From JAAYDY01 sp964500225 (GTDB lineage: Bacteria; Planctomycetota; Phycisphaerae; FEN-1346; JAACEH01), in NCBI GenBank assembly GCA_964500225.1, contig CAZCOA010000004.1, forward strand, positions 62,001 to 126,000: 64,000 nucleotides of DNA, given 5' to 3'. Shown piece by piece: positions 36,555 through 46,337 of the stretch; the first letter of the stretch is position 1, and each line of letters opens with the position of its first letter. The position numbers were made by a program, and so were the translations under genes. The notes beneath the pieces are model-generated. The model searched no databases. It was given only the letters and a program-made list of their open reading frames with translations, and was not told the DNA's origin.

Positions 36555-37310
36555 ATGGCATGTCCGCTGAAGGTCGAGGGCGTCAGGAAGTGTTTCCGCC
36601 AGGGGGACCGCACGATCCCGGCGTTGGACGGCGTTGATTTCGAGGTGGCATCGGGCGAGTTCGTGGCCGTCATGGGGGCTTCGGGTTCGGGCAAGAGCAC
36701 GCTGCTGCACGCGATGGCCGGCCTGACGGATGTGGACGCCGGCCGCATTCTGGTCGAGGGGCAGGACCTGGCCGCACTGGGAGACGCCGCGCTGACGGAG
36801 TTCCGACGTCGCCGGATTGGGATCGTGTTCCAGGCGTTCAACCTTATTCCCGTGCTGAGCGCAGAGGAGAACATTCGTCTGCCGGCGATGAGCGCCGACG
36901 GGCTGGACGCCCGCGTGGATGCCTTGTTGACGCAACTGGGGATGGCCGATCGTCGCTCGCACAAGCCGCACGCCCTGTCCGGAGGCGAGCAGCAGCGCAC
37001 GGCGATTGCGCGGGCCCTGATCAGCGATCCGGCCATTCTACTACTGGACGAGCCGACCGGAAGCCTGGACTCGGTGGCCGGGCAGGAACTGTGCCAAACG
37101 CTGCGGACGCTCAGCGATAGCCAGGGCCGCACGATTGTCATGGTCACGCATGAGGCGAGCGTGGCGATGTGGGCGGATCGGGTGGTAACTCTGCGGGACG
37201 GGAAGGTGGTAGACGCCTTCAGCACGAAGGATTGCGACGACGCACTGGCCCTGGCTCATCGGTACCGCGGATCGTTGCAGGCGGCCCGGAACACGGGGGC
37301 CCGACCATGA
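36555..37310 (+). CDS. ABC transporter ATP-binding protein (MacB/LolD type), second copy
   Basis: A 251-residue ATPase with GASGSGKST (Walker A), FQAFNLIPVL, LSGGEQQRT (signature) and LLDEPTGSLDS (Walker B). The ATG at 36555 is preceded by GGGGAGAG; the frame continues upstream into the permease but without homology. It overlaps the next permease start by four bases (ATGA). It resembles the first ATPase of the cluster, so the ATPase-permease unit has been duplicated as a pair. Confidence 0.92.
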   Translation: MACPLKVEGVRKCFRQGDRTIPALDGVDFEVASGEFVAVMGASGSGKSTLLHAMAGLTDVDAGRILVEGQDLAALGDAALTEFRRRRIGIVFQAFNLIPVLSAEENIRLPAMSADGLDARVDALLTQLGMADRRSHKPHALSGGEQQRTAIARALISDPAILLLDEPTGSLDSVAGQELCQTLRTLSDSQGRTIVMVTHEASVAMWADRVVTLRDGKVVDAFSTKDCDDALALAHRYRGSLQAARNTGARP

Positions 37311-40123
37311 GCAGGTTCCTGTCGGTTCGGCTGGCTGTGGCTTTTCTTCGCGCGCGCTTGGTGCGGTGCGTTCTTTCGGTGCTGGCCATCGCAGCCGCCA
37401 CGTGCGTCGTGGTGTGGATCGTGGGCGGCTACGAAGCCCTGCTGAAGAGCTACGACAAGTATGCCCAGCGTGCCCTGGGTCGGTATATCCTCTCGGTGGA
37501 TCCGATCAGCCGCGCGCTGGACCGCGAGGTGCCGCCGTCGGTGGTGGACGCCTTGCGCGAGGATCCCGCGGTGACGGCGGCCGACCCGATGTGGGCCGAG
37601 CGCGTGACGGTGCGGCCGGTGGGTGCGTCGCGTGCGCCGGATCCGAATGCACCGGTCGAGGATCCCAGTGCGATGGCCGAAGGGGAGGCCGCCCCACGGC
37701 CGACGAATGAGGTGATGCTGCTTGGAACCGATGCGCCGGCGGCGCCGTTTGCGATGCTTCGCGGCTCGTGGCTCGCCCCGCGGGCGGCCCCCGACGGCAA
37801 TGCGATTGCGGCCTGTCTGAGCGACGAGGTCGCACGGAGGCTGGGCCTGGATCTGGGGGACACGTTTCTGATCGGGCGCGCCGATGACGCCCCGCCGGCG
37901 CGGGTCATCGGCATCGTCGATAATCCGCCGCAGACCATCACCGGTTCGCGCGTCGGCAGCGTGACGTTGCCGAGCCCCAGCATTGCGGGAGTATATGTGT
38001 CGATGGAAGCCGCCGAACGGGTCCACAAGCGCCCGCGGCGCATCACGTTCGTCGGCGTGAGCCTGGCACCGACGGTGGACGTGCATGCGTTCCGCTATGC
38101 CTGGGGCCCGCGGCTGGCCGCGGGGAACAATCCTCAGCAGTTCCAGGAGGACATGGACCTCGAAGAAGCGCTGGACGAGGCGGAGGCGGCACGCAACATG
38201 GCGCTGCAGGCCTACGGTGCCACGGGCATCAGCATGTTGCTGGCCTTTCTGATGGTCTTCAACACGCTGAACATGGGCGTGACCGAGCGGATTCGCCAGT
38301 TCGCGTTGTTGCGTGCGGTGGCGCTGACGCGGCGGCAGGTGGCGATGGTGATTGTCATCGAAGGGGCAGCCCTGGCGTTGCTCGGCTTCGTGGGCGGCCT
38401 GGTGCTGGCCGGCGTGGCTCTGCGTCTGACCGGCTCGGCGGACGACGACGTGTTCCGCCACACTCCAACACTCGGCGTAATGAGCGTGTCGCTGGCGGCG
38501 GTGTCGTCGTTTGGTGGTGCGCTGCTGGCGTCGATTGTGCCCGCCTTTCGGGCGACGCGCGTGCGGCCGCTAGATGTGGTCGCGCCCGGAATGCACACGG
38601 GGGACTCCGTCCGCCGGGCGTCCGCGTGGCAGGCGGTTGCCGGGGCCGCCCTGGTCGCAGCCGGTCCGGTGGTGGTCTTCGTGCTGGCGCCCGGTTTTAA
38701 GGAGCCCGCGGCGGTTCCCGCCATGGCCATCGGATTTGTCTGCCTGGCCGCCGGGGTGCTACTCTTGGCGCCGCCGATGGTGGTGCTGGTCGATCGGATC
38801 GGCAGCCCATTGCTGGCCGGACTATTGGGCCTGAGCCCCGGCCTGCTGAGGCAGCAACTCAGTGCGCACCTGTGGCGCAGCGTGGGCTCGGCGGTCGCCC
38901 TGACCATTGGCTTGGGCCTGTTCCTGGCCATCCAGACGTGGGGCTTCACGATGCTGAGCGCCTTTGTGCCCGGCCCGTGGACACCCGACGCCATTATCGC
39001 ATTCGGTCCAGGCGGCGCCACGGCGGCCCAAACGGCGGCCATCGCACGACTGGACGGCGTGGACGGCACCTGTTGCCTGCCTGCGGTGGTAGAGCAACCC
39101 CGATTGAAGGATGACCTGACGGGCAGCGCCCAGCGTCCGTCCATCATCCGGCAGGACAACGTGACCATAATCGGGCTCGATCCGCAGCGGGCCCTGGGCG
39201 GCGCGGCGCCACTGATGGACTTGGAGTGGGTGGCCGGGTCGCCCGAGACGGCCATCCCGCGCATGGTCGGTGGCCGCGGCTGCGTGGTTCCCGACCATTT
39301 CCTGCGCGAGACGGGCCTGTCCGTGGGCGCCTGCTTCACGGTGGTACCGCCGGAGAACCCCCTGTGGCCGCGCACTTATACGATTGTCGGTGCCGTTCGC
39401 CTGCCGGGGTGGCATTGGGTCTCGAAGATGTCGGGGCTTCGCGTTCGGACGCATCGCACGGCGGCGCTGGTTTTCGCCGACTACGCAACTGTGGCGGACG
39501 ATTTCGATCTGAGGAATGCCTCGCACCTGTGGCTGCGCGGGTCGAACGGCCGTATAGACCAGCAAGCCCTTCAGCGTCAGGCGAGCGACATCGTTGCGGC
39601 GGGCCGTCGCAAGGCCGCAGCCCTCCCGGACGAAGGGCCGGCGGTGCGAGTCAGCACGGCCGAGCGAACGCGTCAGATGGTTATCGAGGCAGCGGGACGA
39701 TGGATCTGGGCGGCCAGCGTGTTGCCGCTGGTGGTGGTGCTGATCGCATGTCTGGGCATGTTGAACCTCATCCTGGCCTCGGTCCGGTCCAGGTACTGGG
39801 AGCTGGGCGTCCTGCGGGCGATTGGCTTCACCCGCTGGACGCTCGTGCGGCTGATAGTGGCCGAGAACCTTCTGGTGGGGGCGGTGGCGTGCCTGCTGAG
39901 CCTGGTGTTCGGACTGGTGGCCGGCTGGTGCGGCATGGGCGTTGCATCACAGATGAGTTTCTTCGGAGGCATGAAGACGTCACTGGTAGTCCCTTGGACA
40001 GGCATTGCCGTAGGGTGGCTGGTGCTTCTGACGTTTACGGCGATGGCGGCGCTGTGGCCCGCGACGAGCGCCGGTCGCAAGCGTCCGCTGGAACTGCTTC
40101 AGGACGGCATCAGCGCGTTCTGA
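37307..40123 (+). CDS. FtsX-like ABC transporter permease, second copy
   Basis: A 938-residue permease with the same layout as the first copy: N-terminal helix (residues ~10-35), periplasmic domain, an FtsX helix group around 300-400, further helices around 445-540, a periplasmic domain, and a final FtsX group around 820-930. VVPDHFLRETGLSVG and RLPGWHWVSKMS align with the first copy. I chose the ATG at 37307, within the ATGA overlap. The two diverged permeases may form a heterodimer like LolC-LolE or two separate exporters. Confidence 0.9.
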   Translation: MSRFLSVRLAVAFLRARLVRCVLSVLAIAAATCVVVWIVGGYEALLKSYDKYAQRALGRYILSVDPISRALDREVPPSVVDALREDPAVTAADPMWAERVTVRPVGASRAPDPNAPVEDPSAMAEGEAAPRPTNEVMLLGTDAPAAPFAMLRGSWLAPRAAPDGNAIAACLSDEVARRLGLDLGDTFLIGRADDAPPARVIGIVDNPPQTITGSRVGSVTLPSPSIAGVYVSMEAAERVHKRPRRITFVGVSLAPTVDVHAFRYAWGPRLAAGNNPQQFQEDMDLEEALDEAEAARNMALQAYGATGISMLLAFLMVFNTLNMGVTERIRQFALLRAVALTRRQVAMVIVIEGAALALLGFVGGLVLAGVALRLTGSADDDVFRHTPTLGVMSVSLAAVSSFGGALLASIVPAFRATRVRPLDVVAPGMHTGDSVRRASAWQAVAGAALVAAGPVVVFVLAPGFKEPAAVPAMAIGFVCLAAGVLLLAPPMVVLVDRIGSPLLAGLLGLSPGLLRQQLSAHLWRSVGSAVALTIGLGLFLAIQTWGFTMLSAFVPGPWTPDAIIAFGPGGATAAQTAAIARLDGVDGTCCLPAVVEQPRLKDDLTGSAQRPSIIRQDNVTIIGLDPQRALGGAAPLMDLEWVAGSPETAIPRMVGGRGCVVPDHFLRETGLSVGACFTVVPPENPLWPRTYTIVGAVRLPGWHWVSKMSGLRVRTHRTAALVFADYATVADDFDLRNASHLWLRGSNGRIDQQALQRQASDIVAAGRRKAAALPDEGPAVRVSTAERTRQMVIEAAGRWIWAASVLPLVVVLIACLGMLNLILASVRSRYWELGVLRAIGFTRWTLVRLIVAENLLVGAVACLLSLVFGLVAGWCGMGVASQMSFFGGMKTSLVVPWTGIAVGWLVLLTFTAMAALWPATSAGRKRPLELLQDGISAF

Positions 40124-40273
40124 TCCGGCCCGTGTGGCCGGCAAAGAGCATGCCTGCGATCCGGCTTCATCACAGCGTCGCATCGCCTGTCCATCCTGTG
40201 CTGTGTGCGCGGTCGTGAAACGGTAGTAAAATCGGTAGTAAAGTGCCCCCGCCGCCCTGCCGCGTCAACAGAG

Positions 40274-40306
40274 AAACCGCCACAAGGCGTTGCCTCATGG
40301 CGGTTT
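40274..40306 (-). terminator. Terminator of tRNA-Phe
   Basis: AAACCGCCA (40274-40282) and TGGCGGTTT (40298-40306) pair perfectly, and the enclosed AGGC-GTT-GCCT can extend the hairpin. On the minus strand it starts four bases after the tRNA 3' end and is followed by CTCTGTTGA, a modest T-rich tail. Confidence 0.6.
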
Positions 40307-40310
40307 ATGT

Positions 40311-40386
<76 letters not shown>

Positions 40387-40431
40387 TTGGGATGTCGCCC
40401 GGGCAAAACAAGCCGCCTCGGAAAGAACCTC

Positions 40432-40459
40432 ATGATAGCCAACAATCGCGGAATGTCAA
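40432..40459 (-). promoter_or_regulatory. Promoter of tRNA-Phe
   Basis: TTGACA (40454-40459) and TATCAT (40432-40437) on the minus strand are spaced by 16 bases, about 45 bases before the mature tRNA 5' end. Confidence 0.7.
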
Positions 40460-40491
40460 GGCAATGACAGGTCGCTCTTGCGAACAAACGG

Positions 40492-42612
40492 TCACTGCTC
40501 TATCTCGCCGGACGGACGGGCGTCTTTTTCGCCCTCGGGCTGGAGCACCACAAAGCCGCTCCTGGCCATCAGCCGCTCGGGGTCGGTCAGGACCATCAAC
40601 GCCTTCTGCCGTTCCTGCGGAATGACGCCAACGGTGAACATCGGGAGCCGTTCGACATACTCGCTCTGCTGGATCCGGGTAACGTCCTTGATCTGGAAGA
40701 CGGTGACTCGGTCAAACTGCGGGTCGCCGACAATGCCCAGGCTCTCGCCGGCATCGACGGCCTTGAAGACGGCTTTGCCCTGGGGATCGTCGTACCGCGG
40801 CGAGGGTCGACGCACGCGATGACGGTCGCCGCCGAAGGGCGGCGGATCGAGTTTCAACCCCTTCTCGGCCGCAGCGGCTTCGAGACCTTTCTGCCGCGCC
40901 GCGGCAAGGATCTCGGCCGCTTCTATCTCGGCCAGCTTGAAGGCGGCCTCTTTTTTCACATTGCGGACAACGACATCGCGCACGTCATTGAGAGACGCCG
41001 GGACATGGGCAGGCTGAACCTCTCGAACGACGAAGATGTAGGCGTTCTTCGTGCCGTCGATCAGGACGCCCTCGGGGCGGCCGAGGAAGATCTGCGGCTT
41101 GGGATCGAACGGATCGATACTGAAGGCCAGGTCGCCGAAGAAGATGGGACGCTGCCACTGGCTCCCGGAGGGCATCTTGGCGGCCGTGCCGATGCCAGTG
41201 GCCGCCTGGCGAATCTGATCCTGGGAGAGGAAATCGCCAGTCGGATAGTAAACGACGTATTTGTCGTCGGCCAGGTTCTCCAGGCCGAGCATCGGCCGCT
41301 GGAGCAGTTGGCTGAGGATCTCTTCGGCCCGCTTCTTGGCGGCGTCGGCCCCCTTTTGGTTCTGGAGGCGTGTTCTGATTTCCTCGCGGACGTCAGCCAG
41401 TGGTTTGTAGGTCTTGGCCGGCGTTGCGGGGGGCTGGGCATCGGGCGCCGGAGCGGGCGAAGATGCCGCAGACTCAGACGTCCGGCCGGCGGCGCCATCG
41501 TCGGCCTTTTCGTCCTCGGCGGCCGGCGACGAGGCGTCGGGGTTATCGGAAGCGGCCTTGGGCGCCGTTGGCGTTGGCGACGACGCATCTGTCGCAGGCT
41601 TCTCGGGCGTAGTCGCCGGCGTCTTCGGCTGCTCGGAGGCGACGACGAATTCCATGTCTTTGTTGAGATTATAGTAGTCCTCGATTTCCTTATCGGTCAC
41701 GACAGCCTCGGCCCGGAAGACGTCGGCCTTGACTTTCAGGTACTCGAACCGGACGCGATTGGGAATCTTGCAGCCGAAACCATTTTCGGTCTCGTCGGCC
41801 AGCTTGTCCTTGTACTGCTCGAAGTGGGCAACGAGTTGCTCTTCGGTCGGCTCGGCCACACCATCGAGGTACCGACGGAATTCGAGGGAAACCTTGTCGA
41901 TCTCGGCGCTCTCGACCACCTGGCGGAGGAAATCGTCCACGTCCTCGCTGAAGGCTCTGCCGCCATGTCCGAGCGATGTCAGGTATAGGCAGAGGGTCAT
42001 TTCCTGCCGAATGGCCGAGAGGATTCGCGCTCGGAAGAAGTTCGTCGGCACATCGCCCAGACCGGCCTGCCCGAAGAAGGCTTTGTGCAGCAACTGGTTG
42101 AGGTACACGGAAGGCATGCAGGTCAACCATTCGCCGTAGTGGGCTTCGGCCATTTCCTCGGTGACGTGGATGCCGGCCTTCTCGGCCTCCTTCATCAGGA
42201 TGGCTGTGGCATAGATTTCGTGGAGGGCCTGTTCGGACAGCTTAGCCTCGTCGATGCCGCCGGCCTGGATGAACCGCATCGGCATAACGCTCTGATAGCG
42301 GAACAGGGGCTGCATCTGCGGAGACGCGAGCAGGCTGCGTAGCTCGGGTTGCTGGAAGAGCTCGAAGAGTCCCCTCTGGAATTGCGCCATACCGCGGAGG
42401 TTGAGGCGGATGTTCTGGTCTTCTTCCCTGGTGACCTTCATCCCCATGGCGGGGAGGTCATAGACGGGCGTGCGGGCATAGGCTGCCATGCGTCTCTGGT
42501 TCATGAGTTCCGGCAAATACGTCAGGGCGCCAAAGGTCACCATGGCGAACAGGGCGCCGAGAAGCAGGATGTGGCCGTACTTCTTGTGCTTACGGAAGAA
42601 CTTCAAGCTCAT
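40492..42612 (-). CDS. PpiD/SurA-like membrane-anchored folding protein without a visible PPIase domain
   Basis: A 706-residue protein with one N-terminal membrane helix (about 14-33) and a large periplasmic part. The region after it (about 60-330) resembles the SurA N-terminal/PpiD helical chaperone domain. Where PpiD has a parvulin PPIase domain this protein has a low-complexity Ala/Pro/Ser/Asp linker (about 325-400, between FVVAS and TYKPLADVR), then ADVREEIRTRLQNQKG-type helices and a beta-rich C-terminal part. It is probably a chaperone for exported proteins. AAGGAG lies seven bases before the ATG. Confidence 0.7.
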   Translation of the reverse strand: MSLKFFRKHKKYGHILLLGALFAMVTFGALTYLPELMNQRRMAAYARTPVYDLPAMGMKVTREEDQNIRLNLRGMAQFQRGLFELFQQPELRSLLASPQMQPLFRYQSVMPMRFIQAGGIDEAKLSEQALHEIYATAILMKEAEKAGIHVTEEMAEAHYGEWLTCMPSVYLNQLLHKAFFGQAGLGDVPTNFFRARILSAIRQEMTLCLYLTSLGHGGRAFSEDVDDFLRQVVESAEIDKVSLEFRRYLDGVAEPTEEQLVAHFEQYKDKLADETENGFGCKIPNRVRFEYLKVKADVFRAEAVVTDKEIEDYYNLNKDMEFVVASEQPKTPATTPEKPATDASSPTPTAPKAASDNPDASSPAAEDEKADDGAAGRTSESAASSPAPAPDAQPPATPAKTYKPLADVREEIRTRLQNQKGADAAKKRAEEILSQLLQRPMLGLENLADDKYVVYYPTGDFLSQDQIRQAATGIGTAAKMPSGSQWQRPIFFGDLAFSIDPFDPKPQIFLGRPEGVLIDGTKNAYIFVVREVQPAHVPASLNDVRDVVVRNVKKEAAFKLAEIEAAEILAAARQKGLEAAAAEKGLKLDPPPFGGDRHRVRRPSPRYDDPQGKAVFKAVDAGESLGIVGDPQFDRVTVFQIKDVTRIQQSEYVERLPMFTVGVIPQERQKALMVLTDPERLMARSGFVVLQPEGEKDARPSGEIEQ

Positions 42613-42755
42613 GAATGTCTCCTTGTGTCGGGCATCCGTGTGCCCGGTGGGGACCAGGTGCCAAGGGCGATACTGTAGCCTCCCGAGGCGGCCAGTTCAA
42701 CGAAAAACGGGGCTGGTCGTGGAGGCCGGTCGCCTGGGACGGCTGGGGATTGGTC

Positions 42756-42785
42756 TTGACACCGGCAATCGGCATCTGATTAAAT
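42756..42785 (+). promoter_or_regulatory. Promoter of topA
   Basis: TTGACA (42756-42761) and TTAAAT (42780-42785) are 18 bases apart, giving a leader of about 65 bases to the topA ATG at 42858. The -35 box is perfect and the -10 box fair. Confidence 0.45.
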
Positions 42786-42857
42786 CACCAAGCCCGGCGT
42801 CGGACCGACATTCATGGGCGGCCCGGAGCAATGGTCACACGCAGTCAGGAGCAGTCC

Positions 42858-45461
42858 ATGGCAAAATCGTTGGTGGTGGTCGAGTCGCCGGCCAAGGCCA
42901 AGACCATCAAGAAGTACCTTGGGGCCGGGTACGAGGTGAAGGCCTCCAAGGGCCACGTCCGCGATCTGCCGAAATCGGCCCTCGGGGTCGACATCGAAGA
43001 CAACTTCAAGCCCAAGTACACGGTGTCGCGCGACCGGACAAAGTTGGTCAAGGAGCTGCGCGACGCAGCCAAGAGAGCCGACACGGTTTACCTGGCGACG
43101 GACCTTGATCGCGAAGGCGAGGCCATTGCGTGGCACCTCGCCGAGGCGCTGAAGCTGGATCCCGAGACGACGTACCGCGTGGTGTTCAACGAAATCACGA
43201 AGCCGGCGATCCAGGCCGCGTTTGCCCAGCCCGGTCGCCTGGATATGAAAAAGGTGGATGCGCAGCAGGCGCGTCGGATACTGGACCGGCTGGTGGGTTA
43301 CAAGCTGAGTCCGCTGCTGTGGCGTCGGGTCCGCCGGGGTCTGAGCGCCGGCCGCGTCCAGAGCGTCGCGGTGCGCCTCGTGGTCGAGCGGGAACGCGAG
43401 ATCGAGGCCTTCAAGCCGGAGGAGTACTGGCGCATTCGTGCGACGCTCGTTCCTGCGGGCGTGACGGACGAGTCGCAGCGTTTTGTGGCGGAGGTGGTCA
43501 AGTACGACGGGGAGAAGTTCCGGCCGGTCCAGGGGGATCATGCCGAGGCGGTGGCCCGTGCGCTTCGCGAGGCGTCTTTCACCGTCATTGATCGCACCGT
43601 CCGCACGCGGAAGGACAATGCTCCGCCGCCGTTCACGACCAGCGAATTGCAGCAGGCGGCCTCGACGCAGTTGCGTTTCGCCAGCCGCCGCACGATGAGT
43701 GTGGCCCAGCAACTCTACGAAGGCGTGGATCTGCCACAGCGCGGGCCGACGGCACTGATTACGTACATGCGCACCGACAGCCACCACATCGCTTCGTCGG
43801 CAGTGGCGGCATGTCGGGGGTTGATCGCGCAGCAGTATGGGGCGCAGTACGTACCCGAGAAGCCGAACTTTTTCACGTCGCGTGCCGGGGCCCAGGAGGC
43901 GCACGAGGCGATCCGGCCGACGGACGTGTCGATTCTGCCGGAGGAGGTCCGCGGGGCACTGACCGAGGACCAGTACAACCTGTACTGCCTGATCTGGAAG
44001 CGGTTCGTGGCGTCGCAGATGAAGCCGGCAGAGTGGGAAGTAACGGACCTGTTGATCCGGGCGGGGTCAGGCGAGTTGAAGGCCATCGGCCGCACGCTGA
44101 CCTACGATGGTCACACGCGGGTGACGGGCCTGCGTCTGGGCAAAGACGAGCAGATGCTGCCTCGGGTGGAAGCCGGGGCGTCGCTGGATCTGGTGGAGTT
44201 GAAGACGTCGCAGCATTTCACGCAGCCGCCGCCGCGATACAGCGAGGCGGGATTGATCCGTGAGCTGGAGAGTCGCGGCATCGGGCGGCCGTCCACCTAT
44301 GCGTCGATTCTCTCGACGATCGAGGATCGCGGCTACGTGGAACAGAAGCAGCGTCGCTACTGGGCGACGGACCTGGGCAAGATCGTGACGGACTGGCTCG
44401 TGCAGCATTTCCCAAAGATTCTCGACGTCGAGTTCACCAGCCACATGGAGGACGATCTCGACAAGATCGAGACGGGCGACATGAGCTACGTGGACGTGCT
44501 GAAGGAGTTCTACGATCCGTTCCAAGGGGAGATCGAGAAGGCGGGCGGCCAGGCGGAGATGAAAATCCAGGCCATTTGTCCGGAGTGCGGACGGCCGATG
44601 GTAGTGCGGTCGAGCCGTCGCGGCCCCTTCCGCTCATGCACGGGGTATCCGAAGTGCAAGGCCACCGGCGAGGCAACGGCCGAGGAGATTGAGCAGTTCA
44701 AGGCTCAGTTCGGCGAGCAGTTGGGCAAGAGCCCGGTTCAGCCCAAAGATACAGGGCGTATGTGCCCGGAGTGCGGCGGGAAACTCATGGAGCGGCTCGG
44801 GCGATTCGGGATGTTCGTCGGATGCGAGAACTACCCGCAGTGCAAGTTCATCGAAAAGGCGAAGCGGAAGCCGCCCCAGGGCGAAGCGACGAACGAGCCG
44901 TGCCCGAAGTGCGGCAAGATGCTGGTGAAGGCGAAGTCGCGTCGCGGGGTGGTTTACTTCGCGTGCTCGGACGCGGAGAACTGCGGTCTGGCGCTGCCGG
45001 CGACGGAGGAGGAGGCGGTGATGCCGATGCCGTCGTGCCCCGAGTGCGGCTCGGCGATGACGGTCCGTTTCAGCCGTGGCGAGCCGTTCCTGGGGTGCAG
45101 CGCGTATCCGAAGTGCCGCGGAACCATGCCTCTGGGGCCGAAGAAAGCAGGCAAGGGCGGCTCGCGCCGGCCTCGGGCGAAGCGCCAGACGCTGGAGACG
45201 GACGTGGCATGCGACAAGTGCGGCCGCAAGATGGTGGTTCGCATGAGCCGCCGCGGACCGTTCCTGGCGTGCCCGGGATATCCGAAATGCAAGAACGCCA
45301 AGGACGCCACGGCGGAACAGGTGGCGCAATTCAATGCGATGCAGGCGGCGGCTGAGGCGGAACCGGTCGATGGAAACGAGCGGTCTGCGACGCCGGTTCG
45401 GCCCAAGAAGAGCTCGGCCCGAGGCGACACGGCCCCGGACCACGACGACGGGCGGTCATAA
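42858..45461 (+). CDS. topA: DNA topoisomerase I with five C-terminal zinc ribbons
   Basis: Type IA topoisomerase that relaxes negatively supercoiled DNA by a 5'-phosphotyrosine link. The Toprim domain starts VVVESPAKAKTIKKYLG and carries DLDREGEAIAWH. The active Tyr lies in ITYMRTDS (about residue 305). After a GXXRPST motif (GIGRPSTYASI) the C-terminus has five C4 zinc ribbons beginning CPEC, CPEC, CPKC, CPEC and CDKC. The tail is Lys/Asp-rich. The 867-residue length fits. I chose the ATG at 42858 with AGGAG six bases upstream. An MBL-fold gene follows 11 bases later. Confidence 0.96.
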   Translation: MAKSLVVVESPAKAKTIKKYLGAGYEVKASKGHVRDLPKSALGVDIEDNFKPKYTVSRDRTKLVKELRDAAKRADTVYLATDLDREGEAIAWHLAEALKLDPETTYRVVFNEITKPAIQAAFAQPGRLDMKKVDAQQARRILDRLVGYKLSPLLWRRVRRGLSAGRVQSVAVRLVVEREREIEAFKPEEYWRIRATLVPAGVTDESQRFVAEVVKYDGEKFRPVQGDHAEAVARALREASFTVIDRTVRTRKDNAPPPFTTSELQQAASTQLRFASRRTMSVAQQLYEGVDLPQRGPTALITYMRTDSHHIASSAVAACRGLIAQQYGAQYVPEKPNFFTSRAGAQEAHEAIRPTDVSILPEEVRGALTEDQYNLYCLIWKRFVASQMKPAEWEVTDLLIRAGSGELKAIGRTLTYDGHTRVTGLRLGKDEQMLPRVEAGASLDLVELKTSQHFTQPPPRYSEAGLIRELESRGIGRPSTYASILSTIEDRGYVEQKQRRYWATDLGKIVTDWLVQHFPKILDVEFTSHMEDDLDKIETGDMSYVDVLKEFYDPFQGEIEKAGGQAEMKIQAICPECGRPMVVRSSRRGPFRSCTGYPKCKATGEATAEEIEQFKAQFGEQLGKSPVQPKDTGRMCPECGGKLMERLGRFGMFVGCENYPQCKFIEKAKRKPPQGEATNEPCPKCGKMLVKAKSRRGVVYFACSDAENCGLALPATEEEAVMPMPSCPECGSAMTVRFSRGEPFLGCSAYPKCRGTMPLGPKKAGKGGSRRPRAKRQTLETDVACDKCGRKMVVRMSRRGPFLACPGYPKCKNAKDATAEQVAQFNAMQAAAEAEPVDGNERSATPVRPKKSSARGDTAPDHDDGRS

Positions 45462-45472
45462 CGCCCCAGAGG

Positions 45473-46261
45473 ATGGCGATTCCTGTGGACATCACGATGC
45501 TCGGCAGCGGAACGAGCCACGGCATCCCGATGATCGGCTGCCGGTGCCCGGTCTGCACCAGCAGCGACCCGAAGAACAATCGGACGCGGGCGTCGCTGCT
45601 GGTGGCGTACGACGGTCGGCACGTGCTGATCGACACAACGTTCGATCTGCGCATCCAGGCCGTCGCGGCCGGGCTCGATCGGCTCGACGCGGTGCTGTTC
45701 ACGCATCACCACGCCGACCACGTGTGCGGGTTCGATGAACTGCGGCGGTTCTGCAACCTTCAGAAGCGATCCATCCCCTGCTATGGCAATCGACAGACGA
45801 TGGAGCATCTGCACGTGATGTTTCCGTACGTGCAGACGGGCGATTCGCCCAGAACGTTCGAGATTCCGGCGGTGAGCTTTAACGTGGTGTCGGAGCCGTT
45901 CGACCTCTTCGGCCGCACGGTGACGCCTGTGCCGGTTCGCCACGGACGCTGGAATTGCCTGGGCTACCGGTTCGGCCGATTTGCGTATGTGACGGATGTG
46001 AACGAGATACCTGACTCGTCGATGACGTTGCTGGAGGGATTGGACCTGCTGATCCTCGGGGCGCTTCGCCATCGGCCGCACCCGACGCATTTCACGGTGG
46101 CCGAGTCGCTGGAGGTGGTTCGTCGCCTGCGTCCGCGCCGCACCTTTTTCACGAACATCTGTCACGATCTGGACCATGCCGCGACCAACGCCACGCTGCC
46201 GGAAGGCGTCGAGATGGGATACGATGGCCTGCGGTTGACGGTGCTTGACGAGCAGGAATAA
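45473..46261 (+). CDS. MBL-fold metallo-hydrolase (PhnP-like)
   Basis: A 262-residue beta-lactamase-fold hydrolase. FTHHHADHVCGFDE is the metal-binding HxHxDH motif, and LGSGTSHGIPMIGCRCPVC resembles the N-terminal cysteine-bearing segment of PhnP, the phosphodiesterase of phosphonate breakdown. ITML-type first strand, YVTDVNEIP (metal Asp) and ILGALRHRPHPTHF complete the site. The reaction is probably phosphodiester hydrolysis; no phn genes are near, so PhnP itself is not claimed. It lies just after topA and is probably co-transcribed with it. Confidence 0.88.
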   Translation: MAIPVDITMLGSGTSHGIPMIGCRCPVCTSSDPKNNRTRASLLVAYDGRHVLIDTTFDLRIQAVAAGLDRLDAVLFTHHHADHVCGFDELRRFCNLQKRSIPCYGNRQTMEHLHVMFPYVQTGDSPRTFEIPAVSFNVVSEPFDLFGRTVTPVPVRHGRWNCLGYRFGRFAYVTDVNEIPDSSMTLLEGLDLLILGALRHRPHPTHFTVAESLEVVRRLRPRRTFFTNICHDLDHAATNATLPEGVEMGYDGLRLTVLDEQE

Positions 46262-46337
46262 GTAAACACCTGCCGGGGCGGCCTCTCGACGGCGTTCGGG
46301 AACAGGGTCAAGCGACTACGGGTCGTGGCCGGCAGCC

